Assembly: GCF_000711295.1 (NCBI RefSeq)
Contig: NZ_JOMJ01000004.1
Coordinates: 558,001-622,000, forward strand
Direction of reading: 5' to 3'
DNA from: Desulfohalovibrio reitneri
Lineage (GTDB): Bacteria; Desulfobacterota; Desulfovibrionia; Desulfovibrionales; Desulfovibrionaceae
DNA length: 64,000 nt
Below are positions 34,984 through 44,447 of the stretch, one piece after another (the first letter of the stretch is position 1; each line of letters starts with the position of its first letter). Position numbers and translations under genes: made by a program. The notes under the pieces are model-generated. The model saw nothing but the letters and a program-made list of their open reading frames with translations, made no database searches and had not been told where the DNA came from.

Positions 34984-36659
34984 CCCTTCCGTTTGGCCAG
35001 CTCCTCGTCGCGCAGGGCGCGGCGCAGTACCTTGCCCACCAGGTTTTTTGGCAGTTCGTCGCGGATTTCCACCTGCCGGGGCACCTTGTAGGAGGCCAGC
35101 TTCTCCCGGCAGTAGTGCACCACCTCCTGGCGGTGCAGCTCCTCGCCCTCCAACGGCACCACGAAGGCCTTGATGGTCTCCCCGCGCAGCTTGTGCGGGA
35201 TGCCGATGACCACCGCCTCCTTGATCTTGGGGTGGCCGTGGAGCACCTCGTCGATCTCCCGGGGATAGATGTTGAAGCCCCCGGAAATGATGAGGTCTTT
35301 CTTGCGGTCCACGATGGTGAAGTAACCGTCCTCGTCCATGCGGGCGATGTCGCCGGTGTACAGCCAGCCGTTGCGCAGGGCTGTGGCGGTCTCGTCCGGG
35401 CGGTTCCAGTAGCCTTTCATGACCTGCGGCCCCTTGATGATCAACTCACCGTCCTTGCCCGGCGGCAGCGGGTCCGGGCCGCCCGCGTCCATGTCCACCA
35501 CCCGCGAGTCGGTGTCCGGCAGGGGAATGCCGATGGTGCCCGGCTTGCGCATTCCGTTGAGCGGGTTGAGATGGGTCACGGGCGAGGCCTCGGTGAGGCC
35601 GTAGCCTTCCAGGATCTCAGCCCCGGTGGCCTCCTTGAAGCGGCGCATGTGCTCGCGCGGCATGGGGGCGGAGCCGGAGACGCAGTAGCGCAGGGCCTTG
35701 AAGTCGGTTTCCGCGAACTCCTTTTGTCGCATGAGCGCTTGGTAGACGCTGGGCGCGCCGGGAAAGACCGTGGGCTTGACCTTGTCTATGGTGGCCAGCA
35801 CCTCCCCCGGGTCGAAGCGGGGGAAGGGCACCATGGTGGCCGCGATGGAGGTGGGGAAGGTGAGGCAGACTGTCAGGCCGTAGACGTGGAAGTAGGGCAG
35901 CACGCCCAGGAACACCTCGGCCCCGCCCCGGGCGGCGTGCAGGATGGCCCGGATCTGGGTCAGGTTGGCCCCGAGGTTGGCGTGGGTCAGCTCGCAGCCT
36001 TTGGCTTTCCCGGTGGTGCCGCCGGTGTACTGCAGCAGCGCCGGATCGGAGTGGGGCAGGATGTTGGCCTGGCTGTGCCTTCCGTGGCCGAAAAGAGTTT
36101 TCCACGGCCGCAGAACGTGGTCGTAGCCCAGACGGGGGCGCTTGCCCGCCCGCCACAACCTGTAGCGTGCCACCCAGGAGGAGATGCCGGGCAGGGCGTC
36201 GGACACGCGGGTGACGTAGGCCCGTTCCAGCTCCAGGCGATCCAGCAAGAGGGCGATCTTCTCCCAGAGCATGTCCAGGGTGATGAGCCGCCGCGCCCCG
36301 GAATCATGGAAAAGGTGGGTCAGTTCGTGCTCCATATAGAGCGGATTGGCCATGACGCAGACGCAGCCAGCCTTGAGCACGCCCCAGTAGGCGATGATGG
36401 CCTGGGGGAGGTTGGGCAGCATGATGACCACCCGGTCCCCGGCCTGGCAGCCGTCGGCACGCAGCCCGGCGGCCACTTCCTCGGCCAGTCGATGCAGGTC
36501 GCGGTAGCTGACCGAGGCGGTCTTGAAGGATATGGCGGTCTTGTCCGGGTGCTCGGCCGCGGCGCGGTCCAAGTGCTCGAACAGGGGGATGTTCTCGTAG
36601 TCCAGGCGCGGCGGCACCTCGGGATCGAGGTGCGTGTACCAGGGGCGGTCTTCGATCAT
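34980..36659 (-). CDS. Long-chain acyl-CoA synthetase-like AMP-forming ligase
   Basis: This 559-aa ANL-superfamily enzyme has the P-loop LLQYTGGTTGKAKGCELTHA, motif A5 EILEGYGLTEASPVTHLNPL, A7 GWLYTGDIARMDEDGYFTIV, A8 RKKDLIISGGFNIYPREIDE and the A10 lysine in PKNLVGKVLRRALRD. An extra segment (about 150-200, rich in Arg/Trp, YRLWRAGKRPRLGYDHVLRP) matches FadD-like enzymes. It activates fatty acids via acyl-AMP for beta-oxidation or lipid recycling. It stands alone on the minus strand, converging with dxs. Confidence 0.9.
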   Translation of the reverse strand: MIEDRPWYTHLDPEVPPRLDYENIPLFEHLDRAAAEHPDKTAISFKTASVSYRDLHRLAEEVAAGLRADGCQAGDRVVIMLPNLPQAIIAYWGVLKAGCVCVMANPLYMEHELTHLFHDSGARRLITLDMLWEKIALLLDRLELERAYVTRVSDALPGISSWVARYRLWRAGKRPRLGYDHVLRPWKTLFGHGRHSQANILPHSDPALLQYTGGTTGKAKGCELTHANLGANLTQIRAILHAARGGAEVFLGVLPYFHVYGLTVCLTFPTSIAATMVPFPRFDPGEVLATIDKVKPTVFPGAPSVYQALMRQKEFAETDFKALRYCVSGSAPMPREHMRRFKEATGAEILEGYGLTEASPVTHLNPLNGMRKPGTIGIPLPDTDSRVVDMDAGGPDPLPPGKDGELIIKGPQVMKGYWNRPDETATALRNGWLYTGDIARMDEDGYFTIVDRKKDLIISGGFNIYPREIDEVLHGHPKIKEAVVIGIPHKLRGETIKAFVVPLEGEELHRQEVVHYCREKLASYKVPRQVEIRDELPKNLVGKVLRRALRDEELAKRKG

Positions 36660-36711
36660 ATGCGGACTCGTCGTCCCCGGCGGCCGCTCCCCGGGGGGAG
36701 TCCGCCAGGGC

Positions 36712-37470
36712 CTAGCGGGGCTTTTTGGATTTGAGGATGACCCGGTCGATGCCCAGGGTGGCCAGTTTGGATTTCATGGCCTCGGTCTCGTCGGGTGTGC
36801 CCCGGAAATAAACCATCACCCGCTGCCAAGTGCTTCCCTTGACCTGGGCCGTGCGCAGCCCCGCCTTGAGGCCCACTCCTTCGATTCGCTTGATGAGGGC
36901 CACGGCCGAAGCGTCCTTCTGGAAGGAGGCCACCTGGTAGATGTAGTCGAACCGCTGGCCCTCTGGCTCGGCAGCGGTTGTTTCCGCCTTGGCGGCGGGA
37001 TCTTGCGGAGCGACTTCGGTTCGGCGTTTCTCGGGTTCGGGACCGGGTGTGGGGCCGGGCTCCGGCTCCGGTTTTGGAGCGGGCTCGGGCCTGGTTTCGG
37101 CGGTCTGGACCTCTTCAGCGCCGCCGGTCTCGTTCTCAACCGGTTCCTTGCGCAGGGAGTCCATGTAGTCCAGTTCTTCCGGCTTGAGAACCCGCTCCGG
37201 CTGTTCAGGGGCCTTGGCCTTCTCCGCGGAGGGCTCGGGCATGATGCGGGCGATCTCGGGCACGGCCTTTTCCGGCTGGTAGCCCCGGCCGAGCACGATG
37301 CCCAGGAAGAAGGCCCAGCCCAGGACCAGCAGGGCCAGAAAACCCAGGCCCACGGCCTTGCCCGTGGTCAGGCGGATGGTGAAGACGCGCTTTTCGCCGT
37401 CTCCGCCACTGCCGCCGTTGTTGCGGCCGCCCTTGCCGGGGCGGTTGTTGCGGGCGTTCTCCCTGGCCAT
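36712..37470 (-). CDS. SPOR-domain membrane protein
   Basis: This 252-aa bitopic protein has a short basic cytoplasmic tail (ARENARNNRPGKGGRNN) and one helix (AVGLGFLALLVLGWAFFLGI). A Pro/Glu-rich periplasmic linker follows (RPEPAPKPEPEPGPTPGPEP), then a C-terminal SPOR domain beginning YIYQVASFQKDASAVALIKR and ending GIDRVILKSKKP. SPOR domains bind denuded glycan strands at division sites. It is the last gene of the fabD-argS-SPOR minus-strand operon. Confidence 0.9.
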   Translation of the reverse strand: MARENARNNRPGKGGRNNGGSGGDGEKRVFTIRLTTGKAVGLGFLALLVLGWAFFLGIVLGRGYQPEKAVPEIARIMPEPSAEKAKAPEQPERVLKPEELDYMDSLRKEPVENETGGAEEVQTAETRPEPAPKPEPEPGPTPGPEPEKRRTEVAPQDPAAKAETTAAEPEGQRFDYIYQVASFQKDASAVALIKRIEGVGLKAGLRTAQVKGSTWQRVMVYFRGTPDETEAMKSKLATLGIDRVILKSKKPR

Positions 37471-37489
37471 GTGCAGCCCCTCGCGGCTT

Positions 37490-39142
37490 CTACATCTTTT
37501 CCGGCGCTTCGACCCCGAGCAGCCCCAGGCCGTTGGCCAGCACCCGCCGCACCGCGGCCAGCAGGGCCAGGCGGGAGCGGGTCAGGTCGGGGTCGTCCGG
37601 CGTGAGCACCTTGTTCACGGTATAGTAGCGGTGCAGCAGTCCGGCAAGCTCCAGCAGATAGGTGGCCACGTGGTGGGCGGAGAAGGTGCGGGCCGCGGCC
37701 TCCACGTAGCCGGGGTAGCGCTCCAGAAAGCGCAGCAGGTCCATGTCCGCCTCGGTGTCCAGGCGGGAGAGGTCGGCCCCGCCCGCGCCGGGCAGGTCAA
37801 GCCCCTGGTCCGAGGCCTTGCGGAACACAGAGCTGATGCGGGCCGAGGCGTACTGCACATAGTACACCGGGTTGTCCATGGACTGCTGCTTGAGCAGCTC
37901 CAGGTCCACGTCCAGCTTGCTGTCCGCCTTGCGGGAAAGGAAGATGAAGCGGGCCGCGTCCACGCCCACCTCGTCCACCACGTCGCCCAGGGTCTCGAAG
38001 GTCCCGGCGCGGGTGGACATGGCCACCTGCTCGCCGCCGCGCAGCAGATTGACCAGCTGCACCAGCACCACATGGAGCTGGTCGCGCTCCTTGCCCAGGG
38101 CCTCCACGGCGGCCTTCATGCGCGGCACGTAGCCGTGGTGGTCGGCGCCCCAGACGTCGATGACCAGGTCGAAGCCCCGGCGGTACTTGTCGTCGTGGTA
38201 GGCGATGTCCGAGGCGAAGTAGGTCAGTTCGCCGGTGGACTTGCGCAGCACCCGGTCCTTGTCGTCGCCAAAGGCGGTGGAGCGGAACCACAGCGCGCCG
38301 TCTTCTTCATAGGCCAGGTCGCGCTCCTTGAGCAGGGCGAAGGTTTCCTCGACCTTGCCCGCCTCGGTGAGGGATCGCTCGGAGAACCAGACGTCGTGGT
38401 CCACCTTGAAGTCTTGCAGGTCCTTCTGGATGCCCTCCAGGATGACCTTCATGCCGTGCTCGCGGCAAATGGCCAGGGCCTCCATCTCGTCCATGTCCAG
38501 CAGGCGTCCGTCGTGCTCCTCGATGACCTCGCGGGCGTGGTCCTTGATGTACTCGCCCTGGTAGCCGTCCTCCACCATGGGCACGTCGCGGCCCTGAAAC
38601 TGGTAGTAGCGGGCCAGGATGGAGGCGCCCAGCAGGTTCATCTGCCGCCCGGCGTCGTTGATGTAGTACTCGGTCTCCACCTCGTACCCGGCGGCGCGCA
38701 GCACCCGGGCGATGGAGTCGCCCACCGCCGCGCCACGGCCGTGGCCGATGTGCAGCGGGCCGGTGGGGTTGGCGGAGACGAACTCCACCTGCACCTTCTT
38801 GCCCGCGCCCAGGTCGGACAGGCCGTAGCCGCCGCCCTTGGCCAGGATGTCGTCCACCGTGGCCCGCCAGAAGGCCGGGGAGAGAAAGACGTTGATGAAG
38901 CCGGGCCCCGCGACTTCCACGGAGTCGATTTCCGCCTCCTGCTCCAGAACGTCCTTGATGGCTCCGGCCAGCTCGCGCGGGGGCTTGCCCGCCTGCTTGG
39001 CCAGCAGCATGGCCGCGTTGCAGGCCAGGTCGCCGAACTTCTTGTCCTTGGGCGGCTCAATGACCGTCTTTTCCGGCAGGGCCATGTCCAGGGAGGAAAC
39101 GGCCCGCTCCATGGCCTGGCGCAGGTAGGTCTGGGCGCGCAT
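37490..39142 (-). CDS. argS: Arginyl-tRNA synthetase
   Basis: This 550-aa class-I synthetase has the N-terminal Add-1 domain, the HIGH element in [20 protein letters not shown], the degenerate [18 protein letters not shown] in place of KMSKS, and the C-terminal DALR anticodon-binding domain ending in [13 protein letters not shown]. It charges tRNA-Arg, for example the tRNA-Arg(ACG) encoded at 24122-24198. Its start follows the fabD stop with one intervening base and GGGGAGGGA as RBS. Confidence 0.97.
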   Translation of the reverse strand: MRAQTYLRQAMERAVSSLDMALPEKTVIEPPKDKKFGDLACNAAMLLAKQAGKPPRELAGAIKDVLEQEAEIDSVEVAGPGFINVFLSPAFWRATVDDILAKGGGYGLSDLGAGKKVQVEFVSANPTGPLHIGHGRGAAVGDSIARVLRAAGYEVETEYYINDAGRQMNLLGASILARYYQFQGRDVPMVEDGYQGEYIKDHAREVIEEHDGRLLDMDEMEALAICREHGMKVILEGIQKDLQDFKVDHDVWFSERSLTEAGKVEETFALLKERDLAYEEDGALWFRSTAFGDDKDRVLRKSTGELTYFASDIAYHDDKYRRGFDLVIDVWGADHHGYVPRMKAAVEALGKERDQLHVVLVQLVNLLRGGEQVAMSTRAGTFETLGDVVDEVGVDAARFIFLSRKADSKLDVDLELLKQQSMDNPVYYVQYASARISSVFRKASDQGLDLPGAGGADLSRLDTEADMDLLRFLERYPGYVEAAARTFSAHHVATYLLELAGLLHRYYTVNKVLTPDDPDLTRSRLALLAAVRRVLANGLGLLGVEAPEKM

Positions 39143-39143
39143 G

Positions 39144-40070
39144 CTATCCCTCCCCGCCGGTCAGGGAGGCGGCGTCCTCGGCCGAGGCGATGGTGACGGA
39201 CTCGAAGTCCGCGTCCTTGCCAAGGATGGCGGGGAGCATCTTGGCCAGCACGGCCTTGGGGCCGAACTCAAGGAAGCGGCGCGCGCCCTGCCCGTGCATG
39301 GCCTCCACCGAGGCCTGCCACAGCACCCCGGCGGTCATCTGGGCGCGCAGGCCGGTGCGGGCCTCGTCGGCCTGGGAGGCCGGGGAGGCGGTGGCGTTCA
39401 TGACCACGGGGAAGACGGGGTCGCGGAAATCGGTCTTGTCCAGAATGGACCGGAACTCCTTGGCGGCCTCCTCCATGAGGGGGGAGTGGAAGGCCCCGGA
39501 CACGGCCAGGGGAATGGCCCTGGCCTTCAGCTCCTTGGCCAGGCCGGAGGCGGCCTCCACAGCCTCGGGGTGGCCGGAGATGACGAACTGGGCCGGGGTG
39601 TTGCGGTTGGCCAGCACTAGTTCCTTGCCGGTGGCCTCTTTGGCCTTTGCCACGATGTCCTCGGCCTTGGCCTCGTCCACCTTGACCAGGGCGGTCATGG
39701 CTCCGCCGCCAGCCTCGTCCATGAGCCGTCCGCGCAGGGCGGCCAGCTCCACGGCCTTCTCGAAGGAAAAGACGCGGGCCGCGGCCAGGGCCATCAGCTC
39801 GCCCGCGCTGTGCCCGGCGGCGAAGGCGGGCTCCAGGAAATCGGCGCAGGCGCGGTAGAGGTTCAGCTCCACCACGGCCAGGGCGGGCTGCAGCCAGCGC
39901 GTGCGTGCGGTTTCCTCACCGCCGTCCCAGTATATTTCGCGCAGCCGTTCACCGGCCGCGTTCTCGGCGAATTTCCACAGGTCCATGGCCCAGGTGTTGG
40001 CCTCGGCCAGATCGCGGCCCATGCCGGGCTCCTGCGCTCCCTGTCCGGGGAAAAGAAGGGCGGTGCTCAC
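39144..40070 (-). CDS. fabD: Malonyl-CoA:ACP transacylase
   Basis: This 308-aa protein has the FabD motifs: [18 protein letters not shown], the nucleophile Ser in [17 protein letters not shown], and [17 protein letters not shown] with the catalytic His. It loads malonate onto acyl carrier protein for fatty-acid synthesis. It starts at GTG 40070 behind AAGGAG. It is the first gene of the minus-strand operon with argS and the SPOR gene, and divergent from rsmG across 80 bases. Other fab genes are not nearby. Confidence 0.95.
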   Translation of the reverse strand: MSTALLFPGQGAQEPGMGRDLAEANTWAMDLWKFAENAAGERLREIYWDGGEETARTRWLQPALAVVELNLYRACADFLEPAFAAGHSAGELMALAAARVFSFEKAVELAALRGRLMDEAGGGAMTALVKVDEAKAEDIVAKAKEATGKELVLANRNTPAQFVISGHPEAVEAASGLAKELKARAIPLAVSGAFHSPLMEEAAKEFRSILDKTDFRDPVFPVVMNATASPASQADEARTGLRAQMTAGVLWQASVEAMHGQGARRFLEFGPKAVLAKMLPAILGKDADFESVTIASAEDAASLTGGEG

Positions 40071-40150
40071 TTTGCTTCGCTCCTTGTCTTTGCTATCGGC
40101 TTCGGTTCAGCGGGAATAGTGGATTGTCAACGCGCTTGCAAGGGGGAGCC

Positions 40151-40804
40151 ATGCAGCCCGATTCCGAAGAGGTCCGCGCCCTGGCCGCGGCGTGCGGCAG
40201 GGAACTGGACCAGGAGCAGGCCGGGCGGCTGGCTTCCTACCTGGGGCTTCTGGCCTCCTGGAACCGCCGCATGAACCTCGTGGGTCCGGCGGACTGGCGT
40301 GAGGTCCTGCGCACCCTCATCCCCGACGGCTGGGTGCTGGCCGACTTCCTGGAGCGCGAAGCACCGGAAGCCGGACTGACCCTGGATCTCGGCGCGGGCG
40401 CGGGCCTGCCCGGCATCCCCCTGCGCATGTTCTATCATTCTGGCCGCCACATCCTGGTGGAGCCCAGGCAAAAGCGCACCATCTTCCTGACCTACGTATT
40501 GGGCGCGCTGGAGCTGCCGGGCGTCGCGGTCCGCCGCTGCCGGGCCGAGGACCTGCCGGACGACCTGCGCCGGGCGGACGTCGTTCTTTCCAAGGCCTTC
40601 ATGCCCTGGCGGGAATACCTGGAGGTGGCCCGGCCGCTGCTGGCGGAGGACGGACTGTGCCTGGTGCTCTCCTCGGAGAAGCCTCCGGAGGAGCCGCCCG
40701 GGGGATGGCGCGCGGGAAGGTCGGTGGAGTACGAGGTCGCCGGGCGTTACCGCTCGGTGTGGTCCTTCACACCGGCCATTTGCTCCAGGAAAGACCCTTT
40801 GTAG
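40151..40804 (+). CDS. rsmG: 16S rRNA (guanine527-N7)-methyltransferase
   Basis: ATG 40151 behind AAGGGGGAGCC gives 217 aa, the RsmG size; the open frame upstream to 39905 overlaps fabD and is rejected. The pattern LLASWNRRMNLVGPADWREV, then LDLGAGAGLPGIPLRMFY and HILVEPRQKRTIFLTYVL, is typical of RsmG/GidB. It methylates N7 of G527 in 16S rRNA. Its last 58 bases overlap the convergent 78-aa gene, so the C-terminal ~18 residues share DNA with that gene. Confidence 0.92.
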   Translation: MQPDSEEVRALAAACGRELDQEQAGRLASYLGLLASWNRRMNLVGPADWREVLRTLIPDGWVLADFLEREAPEAGLTLDLGAGAGLPGIPLRMFYHSGRHILVEPRQKRTIFLTYVLGALELPGVAVRRCRAEDLPDDLRRADVVLSKAFMPWREYLEVARPLLAEDGLCLVLSSEKPPEEPPGGWRAGRSVEYEVAGRYRSVWSFTPAICSRKDPL

Positions 40805-40983
40805 ATGACCTTGGTGGCGGTCTCATCCGCCAACTCGGCCACGTCCATGAGTTTTTCCAGGAATTCCAGCATGCCGTGCTTGTTGGCTTCGGTGGCGTTC
40901 TCGAATTCCTTGGAGAACTGCCCCGAGGCCAGGTATTCTTCCAACCGTTCCAGGTAATCGATGTCTATGAGCGGGTTGTTCAT
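40747..40983 (-). CDS. Small protein of unknown function (78 aa)
   Basis: ATG 40983 gives an acidic helical protein, MNNPLIDIDYLERLEEYLAS then EANKHGMLEFLEKLMDVAEL. There is no membrane segment or cysteine. It is immediately downstream of rlmH on the same strand (39 bases) and overlaps the rsmG 3' end. No family recognised; the coding character (regular amphipathic helices, plausible start) supports a real gene. Confidence 0.65.
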   Translation of the reverse strand: MNNPLIDIDYLERLEEYLASGQFSKEFENATEANKHGMLEFLEKLMDVAELADETATKVIYKGSFLEQMAGVKDHTER

Positions 40984-41022
40984 GGGGGTTCCAATGCCAC
41001 ACCCGGGGTGCGGGCGCAACGG

Positions 41023-41490
41023 TCAGTCGTTGTGGTACGGGAATCCGCGCCAGATGGACACGGCCCGGTAGATCTGCTCCAGCAGCACCACTCGGGCCAG
41101 TTCGTGCGGCAGCGTCATGGAGCCCAGGGAAAGAACACGGTCCGCCCGCTCGCGCACTTGAGAGGCCAGTCCCAGCGGACCGCCGAGAATCAGGCAGGGG
41201 GTTCGTCCCGTTTCCCAATAGTCCACCAGCGTCAAGGAGAAGGCGCGCGAGTCCAGGGCCTTGCCCCGCTCGTCCATGGCCAGCAAGGGGGAGCGGGGGT
41301 CGCGCTTATCCAGCAGGGTGGCCGCCTCGCGCTGCTTGCGCTGGTCGTCCGGCAGCTTGGCCGGAGCGTCCCTGACCTCGGTTTCCGTAAGGCGCAGGTG
41401 GCGGGTCAGCAGGGAGCGGTAGTGGTCCGCGGCCTGGGCGTAGAAGGATTGCTTCAACTTGCCCACGGCCAGAAGGGTAAGTCGGGACAC
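41023..41490 (-). CDS. rlmH: 23S rRNA (pseudouridine1915-N3)-methyltransferase
   Basis: This is a SPOUT methyltransferase. GTG 41490 gives exactly the family length of 155 aa (SRLTLLAVGKLKQSFYAQAA); the TTG at 41517 adds nine residues without support. The core carries LLAMDERGKALDSRAFSLTL, the trefoil-knot LILGGPLGLASQVRERADRV, LSLGSMTLPHELARVVLLEQ and the C-terminal YRAVSIWRGFPYHND. It methylates N3 of pseudouridine 1915 in helix 69. It is divergent from the DUF4390 gene with only about 13 bases between starts. Confidence 0.95.
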   Translation of the reverse strand: MSRLTLLAVGKLKQSFYAQAADHYRSLLTRHLRLTETEVRDAPAKLPDDQRKQREAATLLDKRDPRSPLLAMDERGKALDSRAFSLTLVDYWETGRTPCLILGGPLGLASQVRERADRVLSLGSMTLPHELARVVLLEQIYRAVSIWRGFPYHND

Positions 41491-41503
41491 GGGGTATCCA
41501 GTG

Positions 41504-42145
41504 ATGCGAGTTGTCAACCAGGCGGGCCTGCGTTACTTTTCCCTTTCGGCCGTTTGTGGTCAAGCCTCTGCACCTGGGAGGGCATTCATTCCCGCTCGAC
41601 TGCTCCGCGTTTTCGCGGCGACACTTCTTTTCCTCACTGCGGCCTTGCCCGTGGCGGCTCAGAATCTGGTGCTGGACAATCTGGTGCTGGACAACCAGGC
41701 CGACATGGTCACGGTCCGCTTTGCCGTGCACGTGGACGAGGTGGACGAGGTGCGCCGGGAGCTTGCCTCGGGGTCCGAACTGGGTCTGACCTGCGTTGCC
41801 GAGCTTATCTCCCGCGGCGGCTTCATCCTGGACGAGACCGTGGCCGAGCGGGAGTACGTCAGTGTCATCCGCTACGACTCCCTGGCCGAGGAATACGTGC
41901 TGGACGTCCCCGGACGGGATCCCATGCGCTCCGCCGACCTTGGCAAGCTGCTGGCCCGGGGGTGGGGCGGCCTGTCCATGGACCTGGGGCCGTGGAATCT
42001 GCTCAAGCGGGGGCGGGAGTACAGCCTGGACTTCGAGGTGCGTCTGGCCCGGCGCGACGTGCCAAGATGGCTGAAAACGGCGCTCTTCTTCTGGTCCTGG
42101 GACGTCATCGGGGCGACAACCTACCGCCTGGACTTCAGCTTCTAA
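41504..42145 (+). CDS. DUF4390 periplasmic protein
   Basis: The start is uncertain: ATG 41504 gives 213 aa but leaves ~30 residues before the apparent signal peptide (FIPARLLRVFAATLLFLTAA), and no better ATG or GTG follows. The mature part matches DUF4390: LDNQADMVTVRFAVHVDEVD, EREYVSVIRYDSLAEEYVLD and YSLDFEVRLARRDVPRW. Genes of this family are commonly found directly upstream of NtrY-like kinases, as here (30 bases). It may modulate the kinase sensor in the periplasm, which is inference. Confidence 0.82.
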   Translation: MRVVNQAGLRYFSLSAVCGQASAPGRAFIPARLLRVFAATLLFLTAALPVAAQNLVLDNLVLDNQADMVTVRFAVHVDEVDEVRRELASGSELGLTCVAELISRGGFILDETVAEREYVSVIRYDSLAEEYVLDVPGRDPMRSADLGKLLARGWGGLSMDLGPWNLLKRGREYSLDFEVRLARRDVPRWLKTALFFWSWDVIGATTYRLDFSF

Positions 42146-42175
42146 CCTCCCGCGGGGGAGGCGGAACCGGCTGCC

Positions 42176-44377
42176 GTGACCCAGCGCGAACCCATCAAGG
42201 TCAGCGGGGACACCACCCGCGAGCGCAAGCGCCGCCAGCGCGAACTGTGGCTGGCCATGGGCGGGGCCGTGCTCATCGTGCTCCTGACCTGGGTGGAGCT
42301 GCAGTACATCGGCCTGGATTCCTACCTGTTCCTGGGCCTGTTCAACTTCAACTTCATCCTGCTGGCCGTCATTCTTTTCGTGGTCATCAGGAACATGGTC
42401 AAGCTGGTGCTGGAGCGTCGGCGCAAGGTGCTTGGCTCGCGATTGCGGACACGGCTGGTGCTGGCCTTCATGTCGCTGTCCCTCATCCCCACCCTGATCA
42501 TGTTCTTCATTTCCGTGCAGTTCGTGCAGACGGGCATCGACTATTGGTTCCAGACCCAGGTGGAGTCCTCCATGGACAAGGCCCTGGAGGTGGGGCAGAC
42601 GGCCTACTCACTGGCGCGCAAGCGCCCTGAGCGGGTGGGCAACTCCATGGTCTGGGACATTCGCGAGCGCCGCTTCGCCTGGGGCGGCAAGGGCATGGAT
42701 TCCTACATCGCGGAGAAGAAGAAGCAGTTCGACCTGGGCATCGCGGGCGTGCTCACCCCGGAGCGGGACCAGCAGAACTGGCACATGGACGAGGATTTCC
42801 AGGCCGCCTGGCAAGAGTTCCGCTCCAAGACGGACTGGGCCTCCCTGCGCGAGGAGCCACGCTACCATTCCATGATCGTTCCGGGAGTGGGCATGGACGT
42901 GGTCGTCGGCGCGCTGCCCGTGGACCAGGCCAAGACAGGTTTTCTGGTGCTGGGCGAAAGCCTGGGGCAGGGGCTTCTCTTCAAGATGGACCGCATCGTG
43001 CGCGGGGTGGAGGAGTACAAAAAACTCCAGAACCTCAAGGCACCGCTCAAGGTGGCTCTTTATTTGACCATGGGGCTGATGACTTTTTCCATCATCCTTG
43101 GCTCCATCTGGTTCGGCTTCCGCTTGGCCAAGGAGCTGTCCCAGCCGGTGCAGGCACTGGCCATGGGCACCCAGCGCATCGCCAGGGGCGACCTTGGGGT
43201 GCGCCTGGAGGACAAGTCATCTGACGAGCTGGGTTTTCTGGTGCAGTCCTTCAACCGCATGGCCGAGGACCTGCAAGAGAGCCAGGAGCGGCTGAAGCAG
43301 GCCAACCAGCGCCTGGGTTCCCAGAATCAGGAGTTGGAGGCCAGGGGCAGCTATATCGAGGCCCTGCTGGACAACATCACCGCGGGGGTTGTCTCCCTGG
43401 ACAGCCGGGGCCGGGTGAACACCGTGAACAAGGCCGCCGAAACCATGCTCGGCCTGGACGCCTCGGACATCATCGGCCGCACCCCCGTTGAACTGTTGGA
43501 GGGCGAGTACCGGGAGCGGGTGGAGGAGGTGCTGGCCCAACTGGAAAAGAGCCCCGGCCAGCAGTGGCAGCAGCAGGTCAACGTGGGCCTGGGCTCGCGC
43601 GAGGCCAAGTTCCTGGTCAACGTGGTGGGCCTGCGCACGCCGGAGGGGCGCGACGCCGGGCTGGTGGCCGTGTTCGAGGACATCACCGAGCTGGAGAAGA
43701 TGCAGCGGGTGGCCGCCTGGCGCGAGGTGGCCCGGCGCATCGCCCACGAGATCAAGAATCCCCTCACCCCCATCAAACTCTCCGCCCAGCGCCTGGAGCG
43801 CCGCTTCGCGGGCGAGGTCGAGGACCCGGTTTTCACCGAGTCCACCCGGCTTATCGTTCGCCAAGTGGAGAACATGCAGCAGATGGTGCAGGAGTTCTCC
43901 GCCTTCGCCAAGATGCCGGAGGTGGTGCTCAAGCCGGATGACCTGCCCTCGCTGGTCTCCGAGGTCGTGGACCTTTTCCGCCACTCCCACGCGTCCATCG
44001 ACTGGGAGTTGTCCGTACACGGCGAGTTCCCCCAGGTTCGCTTCGACCGCGAGGGCGTCCGCCGTGTGCTCATCAACATCCTGACAAACGCGGCCGAAGC
44101 CATGGGCGAAGTGCGGGACAGCCGGGTGGAGGTGGACTGCTCCTACGACTCCATCCTCAAGCTGGCCGTGGTGGAAGTGCGCGACAACGGTCCCGGCCTC
44201 TCCGACGAAGACCGCACCCGGCTGTTCGAACCCTACTTTTCTCGTAAGAAGGGCGGCACCGGCCTGGGCCTGACCATCGCCCGCTCCATCGTCTCAGACC
44301 ACCACGGTTACTTGCGCGTGCGCCCCAACCATCCCCGGGGAACCATCTTCGTGGTGGAACTCCCCCTGCAGGGTTGA
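42176..44377 (+). CDS. NtrY-like membrane histidine kinase
   Basis: This 733-aa protein starts at GTG 42176 behind GGGGGAGG. Helices at about 25-47, 50-72 and 92-112 precede an extracytoplasmic sensor region (to about 280). A further TM (LYLTMGLMTFSIILGSIWFG), HAMP (LAMGTQRIARGDLGVRLEDK), PAS, HisKA with phospho-His in VARRIAHEIKNPLTPIKLSA, and HATPase_c (LINILTNAAEAMGEV, VVEVRDNGPGLSDEDR, GGTGLGLTIARSIVSDHHG) follow. This is the NtrY architecture. The sigma-54 activator at 46926 is the probable partner. The stimulus (nitrogen or envelope state) cannot be read from sequence. Confidence 0.93.
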   Translation: MTQREPIKVSGDTTRERKRRQRELWLAMGGAVLIVLLTWVELQYIGLDSYLFLGLFNFNFILLAVILFVVIRNMVKLVLERRRKVLGSRLRTRLVLAFMSLSLIPTLIMFFISVQFVQTGIDYWFQTQVESSMDKALEVGQTAYSLARKRPERVGNSMVWDIRERRFAWGGKGMDSYIAEKKKQFDLGIAGVLTPERDQQNWHMDEDFQAAWQEFRSKTDWASLREEPRYHSMIVPGVGMDVVVGALPVDQAKTGFLVLGESLGQGLLFKMDRIVRGVEEYKKLQNLKAPLKVALYLTMGLMTFSIILGSIWFGFRLAKELSQPVQALAMGTQRIARGDLGVRLEDKSSDELGFLVQSFNRMAEDLQESQERLKQANQRLGSQNQELEARGSYIEALLDNITAGVVSLDSRGRVNTVNKAAETMLGLDASDIIGRTPVELLEGEYRERVEEVLAQLEKSPGQQWQQQVNVGLGSREAKFLVNVVGLRTPEGRDAGLVAVFEDITELEKMQRVAAWREVARRIAHEIKNPLTPIKLSAQRLERRFAGEVEDPVFTESTRLIVRQVENMQQMVQEFSAFAKMPEVVLKPDDLPSLVSEVVDLFRHSHASIDWELSVHGEFPQVRFDREGVRRVLINILTNAAEAMGEVRDSRVEVDCSYDSILKLAVVEVRDNGPGLSDEDRTRLFEPYFSRKKGGTGLGLTIARSIVSDHHGYLRVRPNHPRGTIFVVELPLQG

Positions 44378-44447
44378 TTTCCGGGCCCTCCGCCCATGAC
44401 AGGGCGAAGCGGTTGCGCTACATTGGCCCCAAAAGCCTGGAGTTGCC

